Source: Halichondria panicea (taxonomy: Eukaryota; Porifera; Demospongiae; Suberitida; Halichondriidae). From it: a stretch of 64,000 bases of DNA. The position numbers and the translations under genes were made by a program. Below the pieces are notes generated by a model, which saw nothing but the letters and a program-made list of their open reading frames with translations, ran no database searches and was not told where the DNA came from. The stretch covers positions 5,451,205 through 5,515,204 of the forward strand of contig NC_087378.1 of the NCBI RefSeq assembly GCF_963675165.1, given 5' to 3'. Positions 28,401 through 40,850 of this stretch are shown here, piece by piece; positions within the stretch are counted from its first letter, which is position 1, and every line of letters begins with the position of its first letter.

Positions 28401-31001
28401 AGCTGACTCGTACCATTAAATCGTTTTAGCACCAGGCACATTAAATTGTCACCGCTGAATTAACAAAACTGTGTTACCGCTGCAAATTTTTCATTCCACG
28501 ATACAATTTGTACTTCATGAAAACCCTAACTCTAACACTGACACCTCAGTTCCTAAGAATGCACCAGATGCGATATCAAACAGTCTAAAAAACAAAAATT
28601 TCCTGGGGGAGATTGCCCCCAACCCAACCCTGATGGCCATGTGCCTGAGCACACGGATATCCAGCTTGCCCCCTTATTTTTCTGAAATGTGCCCCCCTCC
28701 CCACCCTCCTGTCCATTGCTGCCTACCTCCATGCACTGAAACCACTCGCTTCTCCTACACTCTTCCACCTCTTGACACAAGCCGGTGCTGAGAATGTCCT
28801 GTACAGTATATAGGGTGTGTATTGAATACAAAACTGAATTCCACTACTCAAGACAATTACCGGTACAACAATTAATGCGGCCTTGTACACCCTAACACAA
28901 TGATACACTATACTACATGTATATGTAATATTCAGCAGTGTGTGAATCAGATCATTGTGCCTTACCTGTATCACTTGACTGGAGTGCTTGCCTATTCTAG
29001 GCAGATGTGTGATTTGTCCAATGTCCACAACCTTCCTGCAATCACAAAGTAAGACTTCAGTGTACAGCCTCTCAAGAGTCTAGTATCGGTATTGGCAGTC
29101 TGCATGGTGCATTCACACACTAAGCAGGATAGAAAATAGTCTAGTGCTCAAAGTACAGTAACTTTACTCTCAATTTATATTCACCTTGGTAGCACCTTTA
29201 GAGTACAGGAAGCTTGTCTAAAGGCCAAAGCACGAGTGTCTCCCTCTTTGTGGTCCAAGTGCTGGTAGTACCTCTCAAGCAATTCAAGAGCATCCTATGT
29301 AGCAATACTGGGAGATTCACAAAAACTACTTCAGCAAATTCTACGTACCGTCAGTATGTGGTTATGATGTTCTAATAAAGTTGCTCTCTGGCATTCATAC
29401 ACCGATATCTGTGGTGGGTAAACACAACACAAATGAATGTTGAAAGCTGCGCTGTGCTAATGACTCTCGGCATGTTTTGCTTGGCTCAAAAAGTATAGGG
29501 TATACAGATGCTTTGTATAATGTTATGTTACGACAAAATATGATTGTGTTTGAATTTCATAAAATAATCTAGAGCGTTTATAGAAGAAGAGCTTAATGAA
29601 ACAGGTCTGATGGCTTGATGAATAATTTTCAAAAAGGTCAATAAATAATTAAAAAGGGAAGTTAACACGCGTGGGCTTAAATGCGCATGCGCAGAAAAAA
29701 GGATGTGTCTGCAAAGGTTAAAGTTTGTAATGGTTGCTGCAGCTTCTGGCAGTACAACTTGCAGCTCTTTTGTGACTTTTGCAGCTAATAGCTAGCGCTT
29801 TAGCACAAGGTTTACTCATAACTTGAATAGAAACTTTGTGCAAGCAGATGATGCTAGGAACGGTTCTGAAGACACTGCAACAAGCCTTCACTGTAAGTAA
29901 AAATAGCCGTAATCGAGAACATAATTATAGCTTAGTTTGCCAATCATAATCCAAGAGAACGTGGCTAGAAGTCTGTTAGTTTTCGTCGCATTGTAACCGT
30001 TGAGCAGTTTACAGCTGGAACAGACGCACACACACACACAGTTAGCTTTACCTTATCCCTCGTGCGGCTACGCCTCGAGGCATAACTATATATACAGTAA
30101 CTTCACCACGTACGGGGTCGTAGGTCGTTACTTTCTCAGCAGCTGTTCTTTGAACAGGAGTTGGTGGTGATATGACTTCCATACTCTTCTGCAGTCTATA
30201 GCGATCTGTAACTAGGACTGGCATGCCCTCCGCAAAAGAGGAGGTCAGCCCTGGAATGAGTGGAAATCAACTACATGTATAATCATACTGGAGCAAATGA
30301 AATCGAAGATCATCTTATTCACTCCTGTCCCAACTAAAGAGACTATCTCTACTTTGAAATAACTGTATTTCCTCGATTAAACACTGAGGCGTCACCTTCC
30401 TAATTCCATGGTGAGGGGTTTAGCATCCAGACACTTAAATCAAGTTCAGACATTAATTTTAATCGAGAAAATATGGTATGTGTCTAAAGAAGGAAGCCGC
30501 AAATCATAGCCATTATTAGTGGTTTCACAACTTACATTCTAGACCAATCACGTCAGCATTGGCTGGTATAACACTGTATCGTGAGAACAACAGGTACTCA
30601 ATCAAAAATTAAAGGTAGGAGACTGAGAGATACACACCTCAGTACAGATGTTAATCGTTCAAAGGGCAGGGTTGTCACTACGTGGGTCACATCTTGGCTG
30701 AAATTAATAATTTAGAATGTCTACCAATGGTCTTCAATATTACGTCATGTCATGTGTCGCAATCATACCTGATGAAATTGGCTACAGAAAAGCCTTTCTT
30801 CTTGGCTATTTCTTTCAGATGGGACAAGTGACCAGAAGATATCTTCTTCTCTACAATGTATATCAGACACTTTGTGGGTTCTTCCGGTCTCTCTAGCTCT
30901 AGCTTCAATTTTTTCAGAGGAGGACTTGAAGTGGATGCTGAGTAGTCACTTTCTGAATAGTGGCAAGGATCATCTAGAACTGTATTTTTAACATTAGACA
31001 T
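25437..31001 (-). CDS. Family-X DNA polymerase, TdT / Pol mu type
   Basis: Fifteen predicted exons (5' to 3'): 31001-30769, 30697-30638, 30573-30536, 30250-30114, 29408-29349, 29294-29185, 29035-28966, 28798-28727, 27968-27904, 27756-27565, 27397-27295, 27182-27135, 26234-26039, 25776-25693, 25523-25437; about 518 residues. An N-terminal BRCT domain (ends EWLTSSF) is followed by the 8-kDa helix-hairpin-helix region (DALELLERYYQ, ITHLPRIGKHS) and then the palm: GGYRRGKAHGHDIDLL supplies two catalytic Asp, RVDFVV the third. The WTGSK motif and final EPWERN are typical of TdT/Pol mu, not beta or lambda. These enzymes fill or extend ends in non-homologous end joining. The exon 12 to 13 junction is out of phase, so a tiny exon between 26235 and 27134 is probably missing from my model. 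Confidence 0.85.
26956..27023. mobile_element. 68-bp GC-rich hairpin insertion with 11-bp direct repeats
   Basis: The hairpin (ACTGGGCGTGGCCCGG... paired with ...CCGGGCCGTGCTCAGCT, plus an inner GGCACCCGT/ACGGGTGCC stem) is flanked by the identical 11-mer AGTCTACTGTA at 26945-26955 and 27024-27034. It interrupts the end of a pogo-like element fragment within a Pol X intron. Its composition is far more GC-rich than the surroundings. Compare 46045-46103. Confidence 0.6.
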
Positions 31002-31185
31002 AAGGTATTAGTACAACCAGTAGGTTGTACCGTACGTACATAGGATTGACAGTGCTATGGTTATATCTGTTTTCCGAGTGTTTTCAAAATGGCTTGGGGT
31101 CAGAGGTGAAAGGTGGTCCGTTTACGCTCTTTACCAGAATAATGGAACGATCATTATTAACAGTGAATCGAATGTAAAAGAGGGA
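31002..31185. promoter_or_regulatory. Probable bidirectional promoter, Pol X / SMIM8
   Basis: The start codon of the polymerase gene (31001, minus) and the most likely start of SMIM8 (31186, plus) are 184 bp apart and divergent. No TATA box or other element is clear. The call rests on gene arrangement only. Confidence 0.4.
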
Positions 31186-31484
31186 ATGCCAGAATTAGAA
31201 GGGAGTGATAAGCCTGCACAACCAGGAAGTGGAATAAGAAGTACAAGAACGACCAGTGTATTTAGAGCTGTTAATTTTGAACTCTTTGCCACACCAGTGA
31301 GTTTTAATAGGCCTATAAAATCCCAAGATCAAATAACCATGTTCACCTGCAGAGAAGATCTGTAATGATACTGGGAGCTGTGTGTATGACTTTTTGTGCT
31401 GGATACCTCCTGCTTTTGAACAGCTCAACAGACCCTGTACTTGATCAGAAAACGTCTAGATCTAGATCTAGATGGGAAAACTGA
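31186..31484 (+). CDS. SMIM8: SMIM8-like small integral membrane protein
   Basis: Two exons, 31186-31296 and 31353-31484, 80 residues, phase 0 junction. Residues 18-36 (GIRSTRTTSVFRAVNFELF) match the conserved SMIM8 block, followed after the intron by one hydrophobic segment (VMILGAVCMTFCAGYLLLL) and a short polar tail ending RSRWEN. Human SMIM8 has the same order and a length near 97 residues. Function is unknown; a single-pass membrane protein is predicted. The start at 31186 is chosen because it gives an N-terminus of family length. An in-frame ATG at 31057 would extend it by 43 residues. The tail lies in an AGATCT repeat (31456-31473). Confidence 0.75.
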
Positions 31485-31942
31485 ATTAATTTATATATTA
31501 TAGGCCTAGATCTATAATTGTTCGTATAATCGTCTAAGCATGATTCTAGCAACTATCATTCTGTTGATCCACATGTGCATATTAATTTTGATAGGTATAT
31601 TTGCTTGCGCTTGCATACCATAGATATTCTCGAAGATCTATGATATAACTTGGCTTTTAAATGGTACCGTCATACACTTTTTAACTATTCACGGGCTGCA
31701 ACCGACATCGGTTTACCAACAATGCCTGCAGGCTGCATTGGTCCTTTTGCTGTCAGTGGGATCAACCATAGACCAACTCACCCAAATTTTGACGTCATTC
31801 AGCCAGTGAAAATAAAACAACGCACGTGATCTGTCCAACCTTTATATGTACGCCTAATGACCTTTACCGTACCAGGTGTGACTAAAAAAAGAACAGGATC
31901 AGAGAAGCTACTGTATACTCTCATAGCACAAACACTTACAGG

Positions 31943-34900
31943 ATGGATTTCTTTCGTCACACAGAGCTCCTTGAGGGTATTGTTAATCAACTTATAGACG
32001 AAGAAACGGTTGGAGTGTGCTTTGAGATGCATAGAGCTATCAAACTAGGCTATTACGACTTGTTATACCCCGAAGACAGGTTAAGTTTTGATTTTACAAT
32101 AGAGTTTTATAGCACAATGCCCTGTACCATAACATTTTTTTTACAATCCCGATACCGTATAGCGCTTTATTTTCGAGGAGCTAAACATTTGGTGTTTTTC
32201 GCGGATTGACCTTGAAACTCCAAACCTCATGTCTTACTGTAGAGGTATGGTCATTGAACCTCAAGTATTAGCTCGTCAAAAATAAAGCGCTATACCCCAG
32301 TACAGTCTCAGTATGTTACCGTAATTGATGTAATTACAGCGCCACCATAATTTACATGTAAGTGTCACGTCAGCATCAGCACAATTTTCTAAGGTCCTAA
32401 AAAAGCGCCAACCGTTATTGGAATTAATTTTTTGGGGCGCTTATAAAAAGGCTTGTTTGAGACATCAAGACAATCATCCTGCATCTTTGACTTCCTTCAC
32501 TTCTAAACAGTTGTCTAACTCATAGCTACAGTCAATGAATGTGTTGTTCACAAGTCACTCAGCTCTCAATGCTAGCAAGTGAAACTGTAGACCACACCCA
32601 TTTTCTCTACAAATTCTATACTAGCTGTTGAACATAAGCGCCACCATAATTTAGGCGCCAGCTTGGGCTGAACGCAATTTTTTTGTGCTCTAAAGATGCG
32701 CCACTCAGAAGTGGAATTAAGGCGCTGTAATTACATCAATTACGGTACTCATTTGTAGCCGCCTTCGTCTCTACATTTGTTTAGTTGCTGCATGCCTTGT
32801 GTTGTATCCAGTGTGTATGAGAAGCAACCGATAATGGATGTTAAGGGATTGGATATTTTTGGCAATGCACCCCAAACAATGAAGAAGAATGAAGAGTGTT
32901 TGTGTCCAAACTGCTCACGTACACTGGGTGCTCAGAAATTCGCCCCTCATCTTGAGAAGTGCATGGGAATGGGAAGGAACAGTTCACGACTGGCAAATAA
33001 GAAGTCAGTACATGTAGTATTCTATGCTTGTAGTGTATCCAATTTTTTCACACCCTAAAAAGGCAAAAGACACCAACTAACGAGTCTGAACATGAACCAT
33101 CAGATGACAATGAAGATGACTGGTCTTATCATACAGAGAAAATAGGTAAAAAGTTGAAAAAGGATAGAGTAGTAACCAATTCACCGCGAAGAGGAGCTAC
33201 CAGTCGAGGTCCAGGGAGACCATCGAAGCAAGTAAGGGAACATGACGAAATGGCATCACTTGCTCAAATAAATCTAACAAAGGTGAGGGTTAAATGTCTT
33301 ACTATAGTGAGACACTAGTCAGTTTTTATGCAGCCATCTCTGCAACAACATAATATGGCGTCCTTCTCAATTCTTCCCGTGGAGCACAAGCAATTGCTGT
33401 TTACTCAAATGTGTGGTGTGGTGTCCGAGCGAACTGGAAGAATGTGTACAAGGTATTATGGTATAATTATCAAGGGCTTATAAAAGAAGAGAGGGCAGGC
33501 ATGCAATAGCAAAACAGCAGAATTCAAATCGTGGGCGGATAAATGTGCACGAATGTGCAACATTTCTATTTTGAGAACTAATCATTCATCTGCCCACAAT
33601 TTGCTTGCTACGTGTACGACAGTGAGTTGTATGCCCTTGGACTGGGAAAGGGACTGGTCAGCTGCCGTGTTGAGAGAGTTGAGAATTGTCCCAGTGCATG
33701 AAAAATGTCACACTCACAAGAATGCAAACGGCATAAATAGTCATGTGCCACCGCCCACGTGTTAACTATTATACTGCACAAATATTATCGGCCTCGAGTA
33801 TAAGTACATACTGGCAGTATGTTGTCGAGGCTAAAGTAAATCACCCACGCATTACACATTTTGTGCTAATTGCATTCCAACGGGATAACTCTCACACGAC
33901 AGCTGGCCAGACCCTTTCTCCCCGAGATAAAGGGAGTAGTTTCCAGTCTAGCATGCCCTCTCTTCTTTTATACACCCTTGGTACCCTTGGTATGATACCA
34001 TAGATAAAAGAGTTAAGGAAACGGATCACGTGCTCCCATAAGCTGCATATAAAATGCTTACACAAGATACACTAAGATACAGCCGTGTTTCGCTCCCTAC
34101 CCCCGGGAAAACTACTTCTATGGCTGTTTTGGAAAATTCACCACAACTTCTATTTAATGTCCCTTTATATACTAGGTATCATTTGAAAAGAACAAACAAA
34201 GATTACTAGGAAGTAGCTAGAAGTACAGAAACATTGTGTTCACTATTTTAGGATGTTTCTGTACCTGCTACATGTAGATAAGTAGTGTACTGTGTGTCAT
34301 AATTATAGCCTCAAATATCAAACAGAAGTGAAAGTTCAGCAGCAGGATTCTCACATTGACAGTAACACAATCACTTGTCTGTCTTTGGCCATTTTTTCCA
34401 TGCACAGTAGACGGCCTCAATTAAACTGCGGAGTGCAATGCGGATAATTTTCGAGGCACTAAATGTATCCGATCCATTTCTCTCTTCTTTCTATCTATGA
34501 TTATACTAGGAATGCACATGCAGCCTAGCATAATATAATATGTTTGCAGGTCCGTCAATTGTCCACAGCACACTGAAGAGCAGAGACAAGAAGTCAGATT
34601 ACATCTTTTAGGTGCAGTGACCGCTTTTGTGTCCATATCTGCTTAAAAATCGAATAATGTTTCAGATGAAGGTCCTCCTTCAGCCAAAAGGTCAAGAGAA
34701 AGGTGAGTATGGAAACATTACCTTCAATAACATACTTCATCACACACAAACACACGTAGCTCTCACAAGTCTGGAGTTGATGAAGGTGAGGGAATATTCA
34801 TTTTGCTTCCTTCCTCTCGTTCAAATCCTGTTTCACAGAATTAGATATTGAAGATCATTACAGATCACCCGGTGAAGTCAGTGTGAAGAAAGGCAAGAAT

Positions 34901-34981
34901 AAATCAGGAAAGAAATCAAAGAAAGGGCATGGCAGTTCTGTCGTTTCCACATCAACTTTATTACACTCTAGTATGTTTTAG
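31943..34981 (+). CDS. ATXN7L3: ATXN7L3 / SGF11, SAGA deubiquitinase module subunit
   Basis: Seven predicted exons: 31943-32079, 32812-33003, 33063-33282, 33334-33452, 34550-34616, 34666-34702, 34839-34981; 304 residues. The N-terminal helix (VGVCFEMHRAIKLGYYDLL) docks the deubiquitinase module in SGF11 proteins. Next is the SGF11 zinc finger, CPNCSRTLGAQKFAPHLEKC then MGMGRNSSRLANK, which in the family binds the nucleosome acidic patch. The SCA7 zinc finger is split over exons 4 and 5 (CGVVSERTGRMCTR, CPQHTEEQR). The C-terminus is lysine-rich. The protein activates USP22-type histone H2B deubiquitination in the nucleus. Exons 6 and 7 are the least certain: the phase-consistent model uses a gtgacc donor after 34616, while an alternative reading DEGPPSAKRSRE of exon 6 leads to a stop in exon 7. 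Confidence 0.85.
32152..32747. mobile_element. Two MITEs in ATXN7L3 intron 1
   Basis: One, about 32152-32298, has ends TATAGCGCTTTATTTTCGA and its inverse. The other, about 32317-32747, begins TACCGTAATTGATGTAATTA and ends with the inverse of that sequence. A relative of the second is in FIGNL1 intron 1 (about 58241-58677), with weaker ends. Confidence 0.6.
33468..33979. mobile_element. CAAGGGC-family inverted-repeat element, 0.5 kb
   Basis: It begins ATCAAGGGCTTATAAAAGAAG and ends with the inverse CTTCTTTTATACACCCTTGG, in ATXN7L3 intron 4. The interior has no protein match I recognise. Confidence 0.55.
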
Positions 34982-35074
34982 TCATTGTTGTGTATTTTAT
35001 GTGTGATCCATCAATGAAGTGTGATTATAGTAATGACGACCACACCCAATCTTTGTTGGAACATATAAATTATA

Positions 35075-38000
35075 ATGGCTAAAAAGTCTCAAGAATCTCA
35101 TCCTTATCCTTCAAGTAATAGTATATCAGTGTATGATGTAATGGAGGATATGGAAACCATTCACAAGTATTTGCATAGAGGCGGTGGCCTCAGAAGGCAG
35201 ACCACTCTGACATCTTTCATGTCAGTTGCAGATTGCTCAAATAGTAACCCCAAGGTGACACAGGTACAAAGAGGCTTAGCCTCTGATTTCTTGTAAGAGA
35301 CTGAATGTAAAATGAGTCATATTCCAGGTTGACCCTCCAGCGTCTAGACGACACCCACATGGCATTGTATCAAGCCATCCTAGTAGCAGAAGCGAGTCTG
35401 CAGAATTTCCAAGCTATAAACGAGCTAACCAGGCAACTGGTCAGAGTGGTCATACTACAGCACGTGGGTGTAAAGAAGCATCACCTGTTAAAGAAACGAC
35501 TGGTAGACCAAAACGGACCTGTCCATTCTATAAGAAATTACCAGGTAATACTACTTTATGCTGTGTGTAGTTGCACTGTACTTCATTCTTTCTATTCCAG
35601 GAACTGGGTTTACAGTAGATGCATTCAAATATGGCTCCATTCCAGGCTGCATTGGTTACTTCCTCAGTCACTTTCATGCTGACCATTATCAAGGGCTCAA
35701 TAGGCAGTTTGAGGGTACACTGTACTGCTCAAAGGTAGCTACTGTTGATGTTGCTACACAGGCTTCATTCTAAATTCATTTAAGGACTATAAAAATCCCT
35801 GTTGCATTGTACACAAGAATTAAGCCATCAATGTTTCTTGCTCAGGTGACGGCTAATCTTGTCATTGAGCGGCTCAAGGTGGCTCCAACCAGTGTCCATG
35901 CTCTGACTTTGAATATACCACACTTTATTGAGGGAGTAGAGGTCACTCTATTGGATGCAAACCAGTAAGAATACCTTTACCAAAATAATTTATACCGGTT
36001 ACGGGTAGTATTCAGTGCTGTTTATGAAAGGACCAGTGAAGTAGTACCAAGGGCGTATAAAATACACCCTTGGTTACTCTATGATTGTAGTACATGTGAA
36101 TTTGAATATGAAAATATTGACTGTTGACTCTTTCAGCTGTCCAGGTGCTGTGCTGCTCTTATTTCAATTGTCATCTGGTGGGACATATCTTCACACAGGT
36201 TAGTGTCTACATATATGAATTCACCGACTTACTTCAATTTTCAGGTGATTTCCGTTTTTGCTCTTCCATGCTCTCCTACCCCCAATTGTTCGGTCTCACT
36301 ATTAATGAGCTCTACTTGGATACAACGTATGTTGGTTAAATATATGTAGTGGCCGGTGCATACCGTATAGCGTGTAATTTTCGTGGGGCAAAATATTCGT
36401 GGTTTTCGTGGTTGGAGGTCTGACCACGAATATTTTACCCACGAATGAAGCGACCTTGCCTACCTTTACCTGCAGTGCAAGCTCCAACCACGAAAATATT
36501 ACCCACGAAATGTCTCAATATTGCTGAACCACGAATATTTTGTCCCTTGAAAATTACCCGCTATACGGTATACATGTAGATGTCGCACATTGAATAACGC
36601 ATTTATTGTCATCGTTAGGTACTGTGATCAAAAATATGATTTTCCCAAACAAGCGGAAGCTATTTCTTATGCAATGGAAAAATCGGTACAAGTTGTTTCA
36701 AAGAATCCCAATACTCTGATAGTGTGTGGCACATACACCATTGGCAAAGAAAAATTTTTCCAAGGTGAGTACTCACACCGTGAGTGTATCAATTGTTTAC
36801 ATCTTTTAAATATCAGCAATTGCTGAATCCCTTGCTTGTGAGGTGTATGTAAGTGCTGATAAGAAAGTTATTCTTGACTGTCTTGAGTCCAACTGGGTAT
36901 CCCAGCATGTGCACACTGACAACTCGCACTCCTCAGGTCTCCATGTACTACCAATTGGAAAACTTAATTTCAAAGTGAGTGTTGATACATAGATTAGGTG
37001 TAGCCTCGATCCCAGGCCTTACTTTTTCTTGCTGTTGTCACTGTTCATCCATAAAAGACATAGTGCTAGTGAGGCAACAAAGAAAGAAATGGGCGTACAG
37101 TTAAGAAAAAGTAAGGCCTGGTTTGGGAAATCGCGTGATCCACAAGGATTTTTATGAACGTGGGCGATATGTAGCCCACAATCGTGACGTAAGGTATTCT
37201 CCCACGCATTCAGAGTTAATAAGACTGTACTGAGACAACCACCAAGCTGTGCTGCAAGTCAGATCAGAGAACCAGCGTGGCCAGCTCTGGTGGCAGTAGC
37301 TACCTGCTATATATGATAATGATGACTAACTTAAGCTATTCTTGATCTATACTAGCATGTAGAAAGACACAAGAAAAGGTAATAGTCTGATAGAATCTGA
37401 ACACACAATCTAGACTAGTAGATCATCTAGCTAAGCCTAAGGTATAGCTAGCTATAGTGCTTGCAAACTTCCAGTTCCAAGTCCATGTCCAGCTTGCTGC
37501 AGGTAAAGTTTTATTAGTCATAGATATCTGCGTGGGCAGTCTAACATCTCTAGCTCAGCATGCCCACGCTCATTTTCACCCTTCTACCACCCTTCTACCC
37601 TAACGCGACTTCCCGATACAGGCTCTCCTTTTTCCTAACTCTACGTCTATTTCTTTCTTTATTCCTCCAATTAATACCGTATTTTATCTCATTGAACGAT
37701 TAAGACAGTATTTTATCTTATTGAACGATTGTGATAAAGAACAGAAAAAGGAGAGCCTGTGTAGAGGCTAGATTAGGTGCTCATTGTAGTGACCTAGTTC
37801 ACCTAGTTCCTGCTTCTGTGGTTAATTGTGGTACTATTGAGAAAATTTCCCTTTGTAGAGGTTCCGCTGTAGTTATAATTATTGCAGTGATCTCTGTACT
37901 GTTTTTAGCAGTGCACATTGTGATTGCATGTATGATTCTAGTTTGTTGTTGGGATTATAATTCTGCAGTATTTATTGTCTTATTTGGAGCAATTCGGTGA

Positions 38001-38560
38001 CAAGTATACAGCAATTGTGGCATTCAAGCCAACCGGCTGGATGTACAGTGGAAGCTTGTCCTCAGTCAGGCCACAAACCAGTGGACCTATCTCAATATAT
38101 GGTGAGGGACTAATAATCAGTGAAATAAGCTATAGTACTTCGTGTTTTTTCGGATCCAAATACTAATTTTGCTTGTGATTTATTTGCTTGTGATTTCATG
38201 TGGTGGTCAATTATTTATTGACTTATACTTACTCGTAATAATCATGATATACATAATAAAATAAACGTAACGTTTAACAAACGGTCACGTACATGTACAT
38301 GCATGTATATACACAAGTGTTTCACACTTGACTGTAATTATCTTTACTTAGGTATCCCCTATAGTGAGCACAGCAGCTACACGGAACTGAGGGAGTTTGT
38401 TCAATATTTGAGGCCACTCAAGATCATACCAACTGTAGATAACGCTTCATCAAAGCGGAGAGAAGAAATGCAAAAGAACTTCAGAGAATGGTTAAGTGTA
38501 CACAGTACAGTCCCTGCTAAGAAACAGACAACTTTGTTAGAGTCATTTAAAATCAAATAA
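35075..38560 (+). CDS. DCLRE1A: DCLRE1A / SNM1A cross-link repair nuclease
   Basis: Ten exons: 35075-35263, 35328-35544, 35601-35734, 35846-35964, 36137-36198, 36245-36326, 36619-36764, 36817-36974, 37969-38101, 38352-38560; 482 residues. All phases fit. The segment [18 protein letters not shown] and the metallo-beta-lactamase motif [10 protein letters not shown] (metal ligands H, H, D, H) identify the SNM1 family. The rest ([32 protein letters not shown]) covers the beta-CASP nuclease fold. SNM1A is a 5'-3' exonuclease that digests past DNA interstrand cross-links. Human SNM1A has about 1,040 residues. This copy has only about 135 before the nuclease domain and no UBZ zinc finger is visible. 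QTTLTSFM near residue 45 is a weak candidate for PCNA binding. The start is 93 bp after ATXN7L3. Confidence 0.88.
36358..36571. mobile_element. TATAGCG-family MITE in DCLRE1A intron 6
   Basis: Ends ATACCGTATAGCGTGTAATT and the inverse AATTACCCGCTATACGGTAT pair. The interior has repeated CACGAATATTTT blocks in both orientations. Confidence 0.65.
37001..37770 (+). mobile_element. 770-bp TAGCCT-family element, copy 1
   Basis: It lies in DCLRE1A intron 8. It starts TAGCCTCGATCCCAGG, ends GTAGAGGCTA, and is flanked by the identical 9-mer GATTAGGTG (36992-37000 and 37771-37779). Each end folds into its own hairpin (CCAGGCCTTACTTTTT with AAAAAGTAAGGCCTGG near the left; CAGGCTCTCCTTTTTC with GAAAAAGGAGAGCCTG near the right). 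The inverted copy at 41755-42524 has the same length. The ORFs are not convincing, so it is probably non-autonomous. Confidence 0.8.
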
Positions 38561-40850
38561 CTGTGCTTTAATTTGCAATAATTATATCTACGACTAAGGT
38601 CAGTTTATTACTGGAGTTTTTTTCTTGAATCTCAATTGATTTTCTCTCTTTCACCAGACTATTTTTACAACTTGAAAAAGCTGCACTATACCAGTTCCGG
38701 AGTGTTAGTCTAAAACTCTGTCTTCAATATGGTCAATGTCGTACCCTACTACCGTACTTATTCGATTTAAGACGACACTCCAAATGCAACACATTTGATC
38801 TTAGGCAATTTACTTACCTCTAAAAGTAGAGTAACTGTTGCGTTGACAATTATTTGTTGATGTCGCTTCCTATAAATGAGGTAAACATAATGTCAATTTC
38901 AGGTAAGTGGCCTGGAATCGAGGCTAGTTGAGAAACCTTGACCTACCTCCAATTAGATGCGACCCTAAATGTATATATGCGACACAATTAAAGACTTCAT
39001 TCAACAAAAATGGCGATCTCTGCACGGCTCCATAATTAATTAAATTGCCTTAAATCGAATAAATACGGTACTGCTGTACTTGTGTACATGATTATAATTA
39101 TACTGTATAGCGGGAAATGTTCGCTATTTGGCTCCATGCAGAGCCCTCTGCAGCAGAAATGTTCGTTGGTTCTAATATTCATGTTTCAATGCCAGGAAAC
39201 CACACCCACCAATAGCTTTGCATGTGAAATACCGGTGCGTGGGAGTTTATCCCAGTTTTAAGAATCTTCTGTTTACTTTTACAGTGCATCCAGTCTAGAG
39301 AGTAGAATACCGTACAGCGGGAAATTTCGTGAGGTGTAATTTCGCGTTTTTCTAGGGTAGACAGAAGACACAAAAATTAAAACTGGGATAAACTCCCACG
39401 CACCAGTATTTCACATGCAAAGCTATTGATGGGTGTTGTTTTTTGGCATTAAAATGCGAATATTAGAACCCACGAACATTTCTGCTGCAGAGGGCTCTGG
39501 AGCCAAATAGCGAAAATGTCCTTTTTTTAGAACTCACGAACATTTCTGCTGAGGGCTCTAGGGCCAAATAGTGAACACTTGCAATTTCCCGCTATACGGT
39601 ACCACAAATGTAAGATTGGAACATTTCTAAGAAATTGTGCTGCTACCATTGTGTAGGTGAATGAATAAGCTTATTCGAAAAGGTGTTATTGTGGGAAATC
39701 CATTTTGGTGAAAACGGAGGTGATCGTAAAAAAAAATGTGTGTAACATCAATTATCTCCGGAACTAAAGTCTTTCTGCAAAGTTTTCTTATCATAAGTTA
39801 GACAATTTATTTTGGATCTTAGCGTTAGCAAATCTCTCCCTAAAACCGAAACGGCACTAAAAACTAGCAATTTTGTGCACTGCGAAGGATGTGTTGATAT
39901 GTAAACATTGCACAAGTCAAGATAGCCAATTTGAAACTATGTATCTATATAGATGTTGTGACAAAATCCCAAACCTTAGCCGGAAACTGTGGGTCTTTTC
40001 TCTCCCTAACCCTACTATTATGTTGCCATGGAACAATTTCTTTATTATTATTCTAAGGAATTGCATGTCTTTGATGCTTTGTCAACTAATAGAGCTAACC
40101 GTACCATATATAGCACTCCCTTTGCTTTGTTCATTATTATCGTGCAGGAGAGAGGGGGCCTAATCTCACAGTGGGGGCCCTGGAATTTTAACAGAATGGA
40201 CCCCCTGGGGGCTACTGTATAGGCCCAGGGGTACACATTTTTAAGGTCCTGGGGGTGTAAACATGGGGGCCCAACATTTATGACACCGGTGTAGAAGCGA
40301 TATAATTATGGGGCTCCCCCTCTTTTGGGGGCCCGGGCCCTAAAACGCAATAGCGATTTGAGGCCCCTATTTCTATAGCGTGATAATTATTTTATTATAC
40401 ACTATAATAATGCTGCAGTGCAGCGCAATAATAATTTTCTTATACACTATAATAATGCTGCAGTGCAACAACCAAAGAGAGTAGATTTTTTTTACATTTT
40501 GTTGCAAGCAAAGGTGCATGATTTGAGTGCAGGTACTGAAAGTTCAACTATTGGCGCTTCCATTGGACCACCACCTAGGATACTAGTAAGTTCTGAGAAA
40601 TACTGCATTTTGTTGTTTTTTGGTGGCAAATAATTATGTTAGGAATACAACTTTCGAGTTTATGTTACTGATTAGAGGAGCGTGTACTACAATAGTGTAC
40701 ATGTACTTTTCAAAGTTGATTTTGCTACTTTTGCTGACATAAGCAATGATATTCCCTGATTTGTATGACGTTTTAATAATTATTAATGTCATAATTCAAG
40801 GAGGGTATTTTTATGGGGTGCCGTTTGTGTCAAAATGCTAATTTTATCCA
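38561..40850. other. Intergenic, repeat-rich; no gene seen
   Basis: The stretch 39100-39605 is a composite of TATAGCG-family ends (CCGTACAGCGGGAAATTTCG and others) around an inverted pair of a block containing GGAAACCACACCCACCAATA. At 40140-40360 there is an unusual G/C-rich patch with several GGGGGCCC motifs. Nothing coding is supported. Confidence 0.5.

Noticed and set aside
28471-28791. Plus-strand 106-residue proline-rich ORF
   Set aside because: It overlaps the antisense of Pol X exon 8 and its introns; proline runs come from C-rich intron sequence.
31057-31185. Upstream extension of SMIM8 from the ATG at 31057
   Set aside because: The added 43 residues have no family match, and the length from 31186 fits SMIM8 better; it cannot be excluded.
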